A DNA stretch of 37,766 bases from Bacillus cytotoxicus (GCF_023715645.1 NZ_JAMBOP010000039.1:1-37766), one strand, 5' to 3'; shown: positions 16,971 through 29,400, counted from the stretch's first letter. The notes: generated by a model from the sequence alone, not told the origin. Made by a program: numbers and translations.

Positions 16971-19280
16971 TTATTCCTCCATTAACTCTATAGTATTTAT
17001 ACGTTCTACTGTCGAGGTGCCTATAAACGCAAATAATAACATTACAAAAAATGTAAGAGAACAGTATATTATTGTCTTTGTTGGCGAAAAAATTATAGCA
17101 TTGGGACTAGTTATTACAAGTTGAATTAGTGGTTTTGATATACTTTCGTGAATAAATATAGCGGCGGCTATACCTGTTGATGTTAATATCGCAATTCTTG
17201 AAAGTATCCTTACCTTAAGAAACTTACTTGTAAATCCTAATGCCTTTTGAATTCCAATATTTCTTCTTTCGTCTATCATAATTATTGAAATAATAGTAAT
17301 TATATTCAAAGCACTAAGTATAAGCATAAAAATCGAGATAGTTGTTACTACTGGTGGAACCATTGAAGTCATGTCGCTCAGTAGCTGATTATAATTCCCC
17401 AAATTAGCTTGTACAAAGGTGTCCTTGAAACTATTTTCGAAATCTCTTTTAAACTCATCATAATATTCTTGATTTTTCAATTGAACTACTACTGTATTAT
17501 AATCCGGTTTAATGTTATAGTGTTTCATGGCGTCGTTTAGCAGCCTTACATTACGCCCTCCATATTTAATGCTACCAAAAGACCCTACTATTAAAAACTC
17601 TTCATCTTTACCATTAATCTTAAAAGTCATTTTGTCCCCAATTTTCAAATTCGTATCACTTAGCATTTTAATACTTACATTAATCTCATTAAACTTTTCA
17701 GGAAATCTACCTTCATAAATTTCAAAACCTAAATTATCATAAGTAGAAAAAGATTCAATTGCATAAACGTCCAATGCACCATACTTTTCGCTATCGTATT
17801 TAATGTAATTCCCAGCATTTAGATATAATCCATACCCATAATTTTCAACCTTCTCGTCGTTATTTAAATAATTTGCTATATCTTTTTCCATTTCTTGAGA
17901 TGTGATATTTGTATTTATTGTTGCAGATGTTTTATGTAGATCTAGCCATATGTTGGCATTATCGTTTGAAACAGCAAACATATGATTTGTATTTATGAAG
18001 AGTAAAGTAGTAAACATGTATATTGTTGTTATTACACATACGTTAAATGATAATCTTTTATTTTTAAAAATATCATTAATTGATAACGCAATAGGATTAT
18101 TTGTATTTTTAAATAGTACCCAACTTCGTCTACTACTCTTTGGAGTATTCGTCATCGTAATTGCTTCTATTGGTGATATTTTTTTTATCTTTCTTAATTC
18201 TAAAGTCACAAATAGTTGAATAATAATATTAAAAAGCACAATTATTATTCCACCTATAATTAAATACCTAATACTATATCCAAAATCGCCCAAATACTTC
18301 AGGATATTTTTTTGTAAAATATAAGCTGCTGGAAAACTAATTGCAACACCTATAGCCGTCGAAATAATACCTACAAAAAGATAAGCTTTGCTATATATCT
18401 TTTTGATTTCTGATGCACTAAATCCCAGTGCTTTATATGTTCCTATAGATTTAACCTCTTTCATTAAATTATTCCTCAAAGTAAATATCACTACAATAAT
18501 CCCGCTTATTAAAGTTAATATACCAGCCAAAGTCATAACAACAGATACTAAACCAGTATCTGCAAGCTGGTTTAATATTAGATAATACTTTTCCATATAA
18601 TATTCATTACTTGTAAAATTATCATGAATATAATTGGTCACATCTTCTTTTTTACTTGCATACTTAAATACAGCAAATCCCCCTCTAACTTCTTCATCAA
18701 ACAACTTAACATCTTTTTCATTGATATACATTATTTTAGTAGGATTAGCTAAGGACGCATTTTGTGAATCATTTATTATTGCTGAAATTTTAAACTTACT
18801 CCCATTCGCTTTATCAATTTCTATAACATCATTCAATTTTAGACATTTCTTATCCGCTAATATTTTAGATATCCAAATTTCTCCACCCTCTGGGGAAGGC
18901 TTACTATCCCCCTCTAAAATCGTTAATTTCCAGTTTAAATCTTCAATATTTTTTATGGATATTATAAGATTTCTATCTTCATTAAATTTTTCATTGTTCA
19001 ATTTATTTATGTTCATTGCTGAGTACATTGACTCATATTCTTGAAAATCTTTTATTATTTTCCCTTCACTTGCTTTTTCTTCTAGCATTTTCATTTCCTT
19101 TTTTGATGAATTAAATAAATATACATCCGGAAATGCAGAATTGCTATAATAGTCTGATATTGAATTATTTATACTATCTATAAAGATACGAGATGTTGAA
19201 AGTAAGCTAGATGTAACCATTAATATCACTGCAATTAACAAAAATGATAGTTTGCTATTTTTAATTTTTTTCTTCCACAT
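16971..19280 (-). CDS. ABC transporter permease, two FtsX domains
   Basis: A 769-residue membrane protein. A first segment (about 11-29) precedes an extracytoplasmic domain (30-235), then three segments of the first FtsX unit (about 243-267, 300-322, 337-362). A second half follows: a segment near 412-430, another extracytoplasmic domain, and a final FtsX unit (about 650-760). IGTYKALGFSASEIKKIY and IGIQKALGFTSKFLKVRI are the matching cytoplasmic coupling stretches of the two halves. Eight segments with two large outside domains resemble permeases of lipoprotein/antimicrobial-peptide type. It starts 49 bp after NRPS3 and directly precedes its ATPase. Export or resistance to the cluster's peptide is the likely job. 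Confidence 0.9.
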   Translation of the reverse strand: MWKKKIKNSKLSFLLIAVILMVTSSLLSTSRIFIDSINNSISDYYSNSAFPDVYLFNSSKKEMKMLEEKASEGKIIKDFQEYESMYSAMNINKLNNEKFNEDRNLIISIKNIEDLNWKLTILEGDSKPSPEGGEIWISKILADKKCLKLNDVIEIDKANGSKFKISAIINDSQNASLANPTKIMYINEKDVKLFDEEVRGGFAVFKYASKKEDVTNYIHDNFTSNEYYMEKYYLILNQLADTGLVSVVMTLAGILTLISGIIVVIFTLRNNLMKEVKSIGTYKALGFSASEIKKIYSKAYLFVGIISTAIGVAISFPAAYILQKNILKYLGDFGYSIRYLIIGGIIIVLFNIIIQLFVTLELRKIKKISPIEAITMTNTPKSSRRSWVLFKNTNNPIALSINDIFKNKRLSFNVCVITTIYMFTTLLFINTNHMFAVSNDNANIWLDLHKTSATINTNITSQEMEKDIANYLNNDEKVENYGYGLYLNAGNYIKYDSEKYGALDVYAIESFSTYDNLGFEIYEGRFPEKFNEINVSIKMLSDTNLKIGDKMTFKINGKDEEFLIVGSFGSIKYGGRNVRLLNDAMKHYNIKPDYNTVVVQLKNQEYYDEFKRDFENSFKDTFVQANLGNYNQLLSDMTSMVPPVVTTISIFMLILSALNIITIISIIMIDERRNIGIQKALGFTSKFLKVRILSRIAILTSTGIAAAIFIHESISKPLIQLVITSPNAIIFSPTKTIIYCSLTFFVMLLFAFIGTSTVERINTIELMEE

Positions 19281-19329
19281 TATATAGTTTTCTCCTTAAA
19301 TATATTAGAATTATCTTTACTTTATATAT

Positions 19330-22300
19330 TTAATACACCAACTCTAAATTCGCATCCTCTAACATTTTATTGTTAATTCTATCGTCTAATACATCGATAA
19401 ACATGATTAATTTATTCTCACTTATATAACAATTAGCTCCCCTTTGCGTTTTATATTCTTTTGTATACCCTGAATCTTCACTTGAATCGAATAATTCCGC
19501 TATTTTATAATCAGCATCATACACTCCCAAATAATTAAATACAGGTATATCAAAATCAATAATTTTAGATTGATTTAATATTCGGTTTATTTCTTTGTAC
19601 TTTTGCGATAATTCGCTATCTTTCATAACAGTTAAAAAGTTTATATTTTTATCGCTCGCTAAATTAATAATATTATTAATATTATTAATATTAGAATTTC
19701 TTTCTTTGCAAATGTATGGAACTATATCTAAAAATTCTCCAATTACTGTGAAGTAATTTTTTTCTCCAAATCTTCTCCCCATATTTAAAATACTTATTGG
19801 TACATTCACTATATCTAAGTTCTGTCTATAAGTTTCCACAAATTTCCCAAAAGCAAATTCCCACATTTGATCTTGATTGTTTAAAATCTCATTGGGCACC
19901 TCAAATTCAAGCTTTTTAAAATTTAATTTATGTTTTATTTCAGCCAACTTTTCATTATAAATTAGACACGCTTCCAAAAATTCATTAAGATTAAATTTCT
20001 TTATTATTTCTTCTTCCGTAATCTCTTTGGGACCTTTTTTAATTTGATTTATATAATCTAAGTATGTTACCTTTGTGTCTTTTGATAATCTACTACTACC
20101 ATAATTCATATACTCTTTAAATATTAAATTCTTTACTATTTCTGAACTCATACCATCAAATATTAGATGATTTACCATCATATATAAAACAAATCTATTA
20201 CTTGCATTTTTAACTAAGATAAAAGCATAGTAAATTTTGTCTTTTACATAATTACTATTTTCATGGACTTTAACATTTATATCTCTTATTACTTCCTTTA
20301 ATACAAATGTTCTTTTATCATTCTCTATTTTACTTAAGTCCAGATATGGCAATTTCACATTTTCTACCGTATCGTATTCATATAAATACATCTCAGATTG
20401 CTTTTCTACTATTGCCGCTCTCAGCATCTCCTCCTGGTTTATTAAAGAACTTACTGCATTTTCCAACCTCGGTATATCAACTTCGAAATTAAACTCTATT
20501 TTTGTTGCTGACTTTGTCAACCCTATCTTTTGACTTAATTTTTGTATTTCTGCTAATTTATATTTATTAATGACATTTTGGTTTATTATTTTTTCGGTAA
20601 ATTCATTATATTCTTTATTTAAATTATTCCTTGTTAAATTTACATACTCTTGTATATTCACTACACTTTTACATACATCAATGATATCTGATTCGTTATT
20701 TTTCTCATCATCGTAATTATATGTAACATAATTATTACAAATAGATTTTATATTTTGATACATAAATATATCACTTATTGTAATATGTATGTTTTCCTCT
20801 TGAAGTAATGAAGCTATCTTGATAGCATTTAAAGAATTTCCACCTAGGCTGAAAAAATTATCGTGAATACTTATTCTATTAATCCCTAACACTTGCGCCC
20901 ATACTTTTACTGATAATTTTTCGACTTCATTTCTTGGTTCTTCATATATTTCTCCTGTATTAATCGCACCATTGGATACTGGTAATACATTCCTATCTAT
21001 TTTCCCATTTGTTGTCAAAGGCATTTCGCTTAATTTTATAAAATACGACGGTATCATATAATCAGGTAAATATTGTTTGAGTCTTTCTCTCAACTCGTTT
21101 ACTTTGTAATTTTTTTCTGACACATAATATGCACATAAATATTTACTTTCAATATCCCTTTTATCTAATACTATTACTTCTTTTACTCCTTCAATTTCCA
21201 ATAATCTATTTTCTATTTCTGTCAGCTCTATTCTGAATCCTCTTATTTTAACTTGATGATCGATTCTTCCTAAAAACTCAATGTTACCATCTGGTAACCA
21301 TCTTGCTAAATCTCCCGTTTTGTACATTTTCTTTCCTAACTCAAATGGATTTTCCACAAATTTTTCTTTTGTTAAATCTTGATTAACCAAGTACCCTCTA
21401 GCAATTCCATCTCCACTTATGCATAACTCCCCTGCAACACCTATTGGCAGTAATTGATGATACTTGTCAACTATATAAGCCTTTGTATTACTTATAGGTT
21501 TTCCTATTGGAATTGTGTTACATTCTTCATTTTTATACTCCCATATGGTTGCACAAATCGTATATTCTGTTGGCCCATAAGCGTTAATATATCTACTGTT
21601 TTTAGAGAGTTTGCTAACCATATTTTTCTTTGCTTCACTTCCAGCTGTTATTATCAATTCAACTTTAGAATCATCAAAATCTAGTTCATTAGCTATAAAT
21701 GGTGGCACTGTTAATATATTTATCTCATTATCCTTTATATATTGACTTAATTTTATTGGATTCATTATTACTTCTTCGGAAGTTATATGTAATTCTGCTC
21801 CAAGTAAAATGCTCATATATAATTCCCAAGCGAAAGCATCAAAAGATATACTTGCAAATTGCAATATCTTCTTATCAGAATTTATTTCCAAATCTCTTTT
21901 AAATGTATTTGTTAAATTAATTATTCCCTTGTGTTCTACCGCAACCCCCTTAGGATTTCCAGTGGTGACCGAAGTATATATTACATACGCTAACTTTGTA
22001 TCATTTGATATTTTATTAAGATTACTATTTTCTCCATGGAATAACTTTTCGGTATTCAAATCCATTACTTCACAACCAAACTCACCCATGTGTGCTAAAC
22101 TACTTTGTGATAATACTATTTTAACTCCACTATTTTTTATCATATATTCAATTCTTTTTTGCGGATATTTAGGATCAATCGGTAAGTATGCTCCATCAGC
22201 TTTTAATACGGCCATTATTCCTATAACCATTTCTATTGACCGCTCTGTCATCACGCCAACTATTGTATCTGAGCCAACTCCTTTTTCTTTTAACACTCGT

Positions 22301-23172
22301 GCCAAAGCATTAGCTTTTTGGTTAAGTTCTTTATACGTTAATTTTTTACCTTCATATGCTATCGCTATATTATTCGGAGTATTTTCTACTTGTTCTTCAA
22401 ACAATTGATGTATTGTTTTATTTTTAGAATAATTTACTTTCGTATTATTGAACTCAACTAATAATTTTTGCTTTTCTTCATTACTTAATATTTCTACTTC
22501 TTTTATCTTTATTGATACATTTTTAGTGATAGAATTTAATACATGAGTAAAAATACTTATAATTACATTAACATCGGAGGATAATGATCTATCCCAGTAA
22601 TTAAAGGTTAGCTTTATATTGTTATCATTTTTATCTATAACTAAAGTAAGCTCATTTTCACTCAAACTAAAAATAGTATCTATCTGACTTACGCTATGAA
22701 TATTTTTCATACAACAATATACATTGACTTTACTATAAACATTCTTTGTTGTATAAAGCTCTTGCATATTATGAAATTGATACACATAAGCCTCTAATAT
22801 TTCTTTTTTTGTCTTAATAATTTCTTCTTTAAATGCATCCTCTTGATTAATTTCGTTATATAAAACTATAAATGGGTTATTACTATCTACATCACTTGAT
22901 TTAATATATTGTGGAATCCCAATGAAAAATTTTGTACTTTGAGAATATTTATTTATTACAACTTTAAGCACTGTTAATATAAGCATATGTAAAAGCATAT
23001 CATCATTCTTACAGAGTTTTATTAAAAACATAGCTTTTTCTTGGTCTAATTTCAATTCAACCTGCTTTTTTTTCCTTTTATCCCTATGGAATTCTTTATT
23101 GAAGCCAACCTTATCATATTCTTCACATATAATTTTGTTCCAATATTCTTTTTCTTTCACATTATTATTCAT
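19330..23172 (-). CDS. NRPS3: half-C, A(Phe), PCP, terminal C/E-like domain
   Basis: About 1280 residues from the MNNNVKEKEYW start (AAAGGGG upstream). Order: condensation C-lobe lacking the HHxxxDG half (1-240), A domain (250-710) with code DAWTIAAICK (Phe), carrier domain SLGGNSLNA (Ser780), and a C-terminal condensation-superfamily domain (about 860-1280). That domain has NHLIFDG (His1002, Asp1006) in place of HHxxxDG. Its FNYLG near the end is typical of epimerization domains, but the EGHGRE motif is replaced by LNMGRR, so D-Phe formation is uncertain. The A3 motif reads SVTTGNPKG, with Val402 for the conserved Gly. Residues 1 to about 731 are near-identical to NRPS4. The permease gene follows after 49 bp. 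Confidence 0.92.
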   Translation of the reverse strand: MNNNVKEKEYWNKIICEEYDKVGFNKEFHRDKRKKKQVELKLDQEKAMFLIKLCKNDDMLLHMLILTVLKVVINKYSQSTKFFIGIPQYIKSSDVDSNNPFIVLYNEINQEDAFKEEIIKTKKEILEAYVYQFHNMQELYTTKNVYSKVNVYCCMKNIHSVSQIDTIFSLSENELTLVIDKNDNNIKLTFNYWDRSLSSDVNVIISIFTHVLNSITKNVSIKIKEVEILSNEEKQKLLVEFNNTKVNYSKNKTIHQLFEEQVENTPNNIAIAYEGKKLTYKELNQKANALARVLKEKGVGSDTIVGVMTERSIEMVIGIMAVLKADGAYLPIDPKYPQKRIEYMIKNSGVKIVLSQSSLAHMGEFGCEVMDLNTEKLFHGENSNLNKISNDTKLAYVIYTSVTTGNPKGVAVEHKGIINLTNTFKRDLEINSDKKILQFASISFDAFAWELYMSILLGAELHITSEEVIMNPIKLSQYIKDNEINILTVPPFIANELDFDDSKVELIITAGSEAKKNMVSKLSKNSRYINAYGPTEYTICATIWEYKNEECNTIPIGKPISNTKAYIVDKYHQLLPIGVAGELCISGDGIARGYLVNQDLTKEKFVENPFELGKKMYKTGDLARWLPDGNIEFLGRIDHQVKIRGFRIELTEIENRLLEIEGVKEVIVLDKRDIESKYLCAYYVSEKNYKVNELRERLKQYLPDYMIPSYFIKLSEMPLTTNGKIDRNVLPVSNGAINTGEIYEEPRNEVEKLSVKVWAQVLGINRISIHDNFFSLGGNSLNAIKIASLLQEENIHITISDIFMYQNIKSICNNYVTYNYDDEKNNESDIIDVCKSVVNIQEYVNLTRNNLNKEYNEFTEKIINQNVINKYKLAEIQKLSQKIGLTKSATKIEFNFEVDIPRLENAVSSLINQEEMLRAAIVEKQSEMYLYEYDTVENVKLPYLDLSKIENDKRTFVLKEVIRDINVKVHENSNYVKDKIYYAFILVKNASNRFVLYMMVNHLIFDGMSSEIVKNLIFKEYMNYGSSRLSKDTKVTYLDYINQIKKGPKEITEEEIIKKFNLNEFLEACLIYNEKLAEIKHKLNFKKLEFEVPNEILNNQDQMWEFAFGKFVETYRQNLDIVNVPISILNMGRRFGEKNYFTVIGEFLDIVPYICKERNSNINNINNIINLASDKNINFLTVMKDSELSQKYKEINRILNQSKIIDFDIPVFNYLGVYDADYKIAELFDSSEDSGYTKEYKTQRGANCYISENKLIMFIDVLDDRINNKMLEDANLELVY

Positions 23173-23200
23173 GAACCAATTATCCCCTTTCTCATGTTTA
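20981..23200 (-). repeat. 2220-bp duplication, copy in NRPS3
   Basis: Twin of 10855-13074. The upstream limit lies 28 bp before the ATG, so the ribosome site is included; the downstream limit is at the A10 motif, before the linker to the carrier domain. After these limits the two genes diverge completely. Confidence 0.93.
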
Positions 23201-23324
23201 AACCACAAAACATAACATTTTTAAGTATTCCAATATTTTAAATATACAACTAAAATACTGAGCCTACGTTAAGGTATTGGACCCAAAAATAGTAGTTTTT
23301 TTCTACGCAACCTTCATTTTGAAT

Positions 23325-23356
23325 GTTCCACATCCCAATTAATTGGGATGTGGAAC
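23325..23356. repeat. Perfect 32-bp palindrome between NRPS3 and NRPS2
   Basis: GTTCCACATCCCAATT is followed directly by its exact complement with no loop. GAATG before and CATTC after extend the pairing with a small bulge. It lies in a 320-bp gap between NRPS2 and NRPS3. It may be an IS-end remnant, a terminator/attenuator or a dimer-binding operator. Confidence 0.75.
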
Positions 23357-23492
23357 GAATCATTCATCGAAGTTACATCTTGTCTTGGAGAGATGAACCA
23401 ATCACCGCAGTACTTACGCTAATGGGCAACATACTTTTTTATATGCTCCTAGTTTCTAGATAACCAATGCTACCATAATATAGCTATGCAGT

Positions 23493-26400
23493 TTACAATG
23501 AAAAATCAAATTCGTTTGAATTGTAATAGTTAATTTCCTCTCTATAAATACTTTTCTCTTCATTAGTTAATAATTCTATATCACCTATTTTTTTATCTAA
23601 ATAAGTAGTACTTGTTAACTTAATTAAATCTTGGAGTAATTGAACAATTCTTTCTACAGTGTGTTTTTCGTATAAATCCGTTAAATAACTTACTTTAAAG
23701 TGAATTTTATCATCACTTTGAAAAGCCTCTATCGTTATATCAAACCTTTCCATATTTTCATAATTATTGAAGTCATATGTTCTAAAAGTTAGATTATCTA
23801 GCTTTATGCTACTCTCTTCAAAATTTTGTAGCACAAACATAATATCAAATATTGGATTCCTATTTAGTGAACGTCTGGCACCTACCTTATCAATTAGTTC
23901 TTCAAATTGATAATCTTGGTTTTCATAAGCTCTTAACGTCTTTTCTTTAACTTTTTTCAAATATTCCTTAAAGCTTAATTCATTTTCCACAATTGTTCTT
24001 ATAGCCAAGGTATTTACAAACATTCCCACTAAGTTCTCTAAATCTCTATGATTTCTACCAGCTATTGGTGTTCCAACTATTATATCCTCTTGTCCACTAT
24101 ACTTTGATAATAATATATTAATATTAGCTAATAAAATCATATATAGAGTACTTCCTGTTTCTTTTGCTATATCAATTAAGTTATAAGTTATTTCTTTATC
24201 CAAAATAAACTTTACACTGTCACCATTAAAGTTTTTGATTTCAGGTCTAGCATAATCGGTAGGCAAGTTTAACGTTGGTATGTTATCACTAAACTCTTTT
24301 AACCAATACTCTTCTTGATTTTTAAACTCTAGTGTTCTCCTGCTATTTCGCTGCCATGTAGAATAATCTTTGTATTGAATCCTTAACTCTTCTAATTTTT
24401 TATTTGCATATAAGTCACCAAACTCTTTCATTAGGATTGACATTGAAGTTCCATCTGAAATTATATGATGAATATCCAGCAGCATAATATATTTATTTTT
24501 TTCTACTTGTATGATTGACACTCTAAATAATGGAAGTTTTTCCAAATCGAATAATTTCACAAATTTTTTAATTTGTTCTTGTAATTTACCCTCTCTAGTT
24601 TCTTCACTTTCATCACTAATATCAATTTTATCAATGTGAAACTGAATCTCCTCTATACTATGAATTTGCTGTAATATTTCTTGGTTTTTAGTATGAAAAG
24701 TTGTCCTTAAGGTTTCATGTCTTTTCATTAATTCCAAAAATATTTCGTCAATTCTTTCTAATTGAAAATCACCTACTATTTCTAAAGCCAGTGGAATATT
24801 ATAAGCTATGCTGTTTTTATCAAATTCCTGTAAGATATACATTCTCTTTTGTGCTGATGACACTTCATAATAGTCCTTTTCCTCAGCTAAAGCTATAGAC
24901 TTATATGCTCCTTTGCTAGCTTCTATTATATATTCACTAAGCTTTTTTATATTTCTCAAATTAAAAATTTCTTTTAATGGGACTTGTACATTTAGTTCCT
25001 TATGAATTCTACCAACTAACTTTGTTGCTATTAAAGAATGTCCACCTAAGTCAAAGAAGTCATCATTAATTCCTATATTGCTTAATCTCAAGACGTTTTT
25101 CCATATAATCACCAATTGATTTTCCAGTTCATTTCTTGGAGCTTCATATTCTGATCCTGTATTGATTTCCCCTTCTGGTTCTGGTAAAGACCTTCTATCT
25201 ACCTTACCATTGGATGTTAAAGGTATTTCCTTTAGTTTTATAAAGTATGACGGTATCATATAGTCTGGTAAATATTTTTTTAGATTTTCTCTCAATTCAC
25301 CTACACTATACTCTTTTTCAGTTACATAATAAGCACATAAATATTTATTTTCAGCTTCACCCTTATCTAATACTACTACTTCTTCTATACCTTCTATTTC
25401 TAATAATCTATTTTCTATTCCGTCAAGCTCTATTCTAAATCCTCTAATTTTAACTTGATTGTCTATCCTTCCTAAAAACTCAATATTCCCGTCCGGTAAC
25501 CATCTAGTTAAATCTCCTGTTCTATACATTTTCTCTCCATGCTTATATGGATTCTTAACAAATTTCCCCTTCGTTAATTCTTCATTATTCAAATAACCTT
25601 TGGCCACCCCATCTCCACCAACATATAATTCTCCTGGCACGCCAATTGGAACTAATTTATTATTTTTATCTAAAATATAAGCAGTTGAATTTGCTATCGG
25701 CTTCCCAATTGGTAATACATTCGTTGTGTCATTTATTTCATAGCATGTTGAAAATGTTGTATTTTCAGTTGGACCGTATCCATTAATAACTTTAATAATT
25801 GGGGCTTGTTTCCTTACTATCATTACATGTTTTAAAGAAACTACATCTCCACCTACTAATAAGTATTTTACACCTTTAAATAAGGTGCTATTATCTTCAA
25901 CTAACTTATTAAATAAAGGTGATGTTAACCATAAGATAGTTATTTCATTTTTTGTTAAATATTGTTTTAATTTATTGGCATTTAATATTATTTCTTTACT
26001 TACCAAATGTAAAGCAGCACCATTTAATAGTGCTCCCCAGATTTCAAAAGTTGATGCATCAAAAGCTATTGAACCTGTCTGAAGTATCCTATCATTATCC
26101 TTAATCTCAATATAGTTAGTATTTTTAACAAGTCTTACTACATTTCTTTGGATAACTTCTACACCTTTTGGTATTCCAGTAGTTCCCGAAGTATATATAA
26201 CATAAGCTACATTATTACTCGTATGCATGATCTCAAGGTTTCTATTATCTTTACTAAATAAGCTTCCATTGCTTAAATCTAATACTTCACATCCGAAGTC
26301 ATTACAACCTTTCAAATCATTTTGAGCTAATAGTATTCTGGTATTACTGGATTCTATCATATATTCTATTCTACTTTGTGGATATTCTAAATCTATAGGT

Positions 26401-29400
26401 AAATATGCTCCTCCTGCCTTTAGTATAGCCATTATACCTACTATTACCTCAATAGAACGTTCTGTTATTATACCCACAATAACATCTGGCCCTACACCCT
26501 TTTCTCTTAGGACTCTTGCCAGGGAATTAGATCTATCATTAAGTTCTCTATACGTTAGTTTCTTGCTCTCAAATACCACAGCAATATTATCAGGTACTTT
26601 GTTTACCTGTTCTTCAAATAATTCATGTATTACCTTTTCTCGTGGATAGTCTGTTACCGTATCATTAAACTCTACAATTAATTTATTTTTTTCACTTTCG
26701 CCTAGTATTTCTATATCTTTAAGTTTAATTTTCGTATTCTTTGCTGTTTCCTTTACTATATTTAAGAAATGATTGACCATTCTTTCTATAGTTTCATGTT
26801 TGTACAAGCTAGTTGCATAACTTATATGAAAGTTAATCTCATCATTTTCCTCCATCGCATTTATTGTTATATCGAATTTTTCAACATCATAACTTGTATC
26901 ATAAGGCTTAAAAATTAACTCCTCTGCTTCTAGCTTATCTTCTTCTGTATTTTGTAGAACAAACATAACATCAAATAATGGATTTCTATTTAATTCTCTA
27001 TTTACAGCTACCTTTTCAACTAATTCTTCAATTTGATAGTCTTGATTTTCATAAGCCATTAATGCTTTTTCATTTACGGACATCAAATAATCTTTAAAAC
27101 TCGATTTACTATTTACAGTACTTCTCATTGCTAAAGTATTTACGAACATACCAATTATGTTTTCTAAGTCTCTATGATTTCTCCCAGCTATTGCACTTCC
27201 AACTACGATATCTTCTTGCCCACTGTATCTAGATAGTAAAATATTAATATTAGCTAATAAAATCATGTACAGAGTGCTACCGGTTTCTTTAGCAATACTC
27301 CTTAATTTTTCTGTTATTTTCTTATCTAGAACAAAACTTATGCTTTCACCTCTAAAATCTTTTACTTTTGGCCTTATATAGTCTGTAAACATATTTAATA
27401 CCGGGATTTCTCCACTAAACTCTTTTAGCCAATATTCTTCCTGTTTTCTATACTCTTCACTTTCTCTTTTCTTCAATTGCCATGCTGAATAATCCTTATA
27501 TTGCACCTTAAGTTCTTCTAAATATTTCCCAGCATATAGCTCGCTAAATTCTTTTGCTAATATGCTTATGGAAGTTCCGTCTGATATTATATGATGCATG
27601 TCAAACAGCATAATATGTCTGTCTTCCTCTAGACTTAGTACGGAAACTCTTAGTAACGGAGCCTTCTCTAAGTCAAATGGCTTTATGAATTCCTTAGCTT
27701 TTTCTTTTATTTCTTCCTCACTTTTAACATCTACTTTTTCTGCTTCAAATTTTATCTCTTCTGCTGCATGAACTTTTTGTACAATCTTATCCTCTTTAGC
27801 GTAAAAACTTGTTCTTAATGTCCCATGTCTTTCAATTAATTTTGTAAATGATTCATTTAATCTATTTATATCCAGGTTACCTACTACCTCCAAAATTCCT
27901 GGCATATTATAGGCAATACTATCTCTATCAAACTCTTGCAGCATGTACATTCTTTTTTGTACTGAGGACGCTTCATAGTATTCTTTTTCTTCTACTTCTT
28001 CTATTTCTTCGTATTGTTTCTTATTAATGGATAAGATATATTCACTAAGTCCTTTTATGTCTCCCAGACTAAATATTTCTTTAAGTGGGACTTCTACCTC
28101 CAGCTCTTTACGAATTCTACCTACTAATATAGTTGCTTTTAAAGAATGTCCCCCTAGTTCAAAAAAGTTATCATTAATTCCTATTTTCTCTAGCTTCAAC
28201 ACTTCACTCCAGACTCTTGCCAAAACTTCTTCTACTTCATTTCTCGGCGCTTCATATTCATTTGTAAATCCTTCTAAGTCTGGCTCTGGAAGTGCTTTTC
28301 TATTGAGCTTTCCATTAGGAGTTAACGGCATCTTGTCCATTTGAACAAAGTAAGATGGAACCATATATTTTGGTAAATATTCTCTTAAATAACCCCTTAA
28401 GTTCAATTCTTTAACATCTTTATTACCTACTACATAAGCACATATATATTTTTCATTTTCTCTAGTTTCTTTTGCCAAAACTACTGCTTCTTTGATACTT
28501 TCATGTTGTAATAATCTATTTTCTATCTCTCCGAGTTCTATTCTAAAACCTCTTATTTTAACTTGATTATCCATTCTTCCCAGAAACTCTACGTTTCCAT
28601 CGGGTAACCATCTTGCCAAATCTCCCGTTTTATACATTTTTGTCCCTATTACAAAAGGATTATCAACAAATTTCTCAGTAGTTAACTCTGGTCTGTTATA
28701 ATAACCCCTCGCTACGCCTGCACCACTTATATAAAGCTCACCTATTACACCTACAGGTTGAATATCGTAGGTTTCACTCAATATATAAAATTTAGTATTG
28801 TGCATCGGCTTTCCTATTGGTGTATTAACCAAACTCTTATGAATATTTTGTGTTTTATCCTCATAATAACTTGAATCTATTGTAGCTTCTGTTACACCGT
28901 AACTATTTACTACTCTCATGGTATTTCCGTATTTTTTCACTAATCCCTTATAATCTTCTATAGAGCAGCTATCTGATCCTAATATTAATAATTTCAAGCT
29001 GTCTAATTCCAACTTGTTTTCATTCACATAGTCCATAAATATTAAGATTAAACTCGGGGTTGATTCAAATATATTTATTTGATTTTTTTTAATCACTTGA
29101 TACAACTCTTCCATATTTGTTCTTACATTACTTGGACATATATACATGGTGCCCCCGGTTAATAAGCTCCTACATAAATCCCCTGAAAATACATCAAATG
29201 ATATGCTTGCCATCTGCAGTAAGTTAACATTCAATTGATCTAACTTATAATGACCGATCCAGCTATAAACCATATTTATTAAATTACCTTGTGTTACCAT
29301 TACACCTTTCGGTTTTCCAGTAGTACCTGATGTATATAAAACATACAATAAATCTTCTTGTTTATTTACTATATCCAGGTTAGACTTATCATTTAAATAT

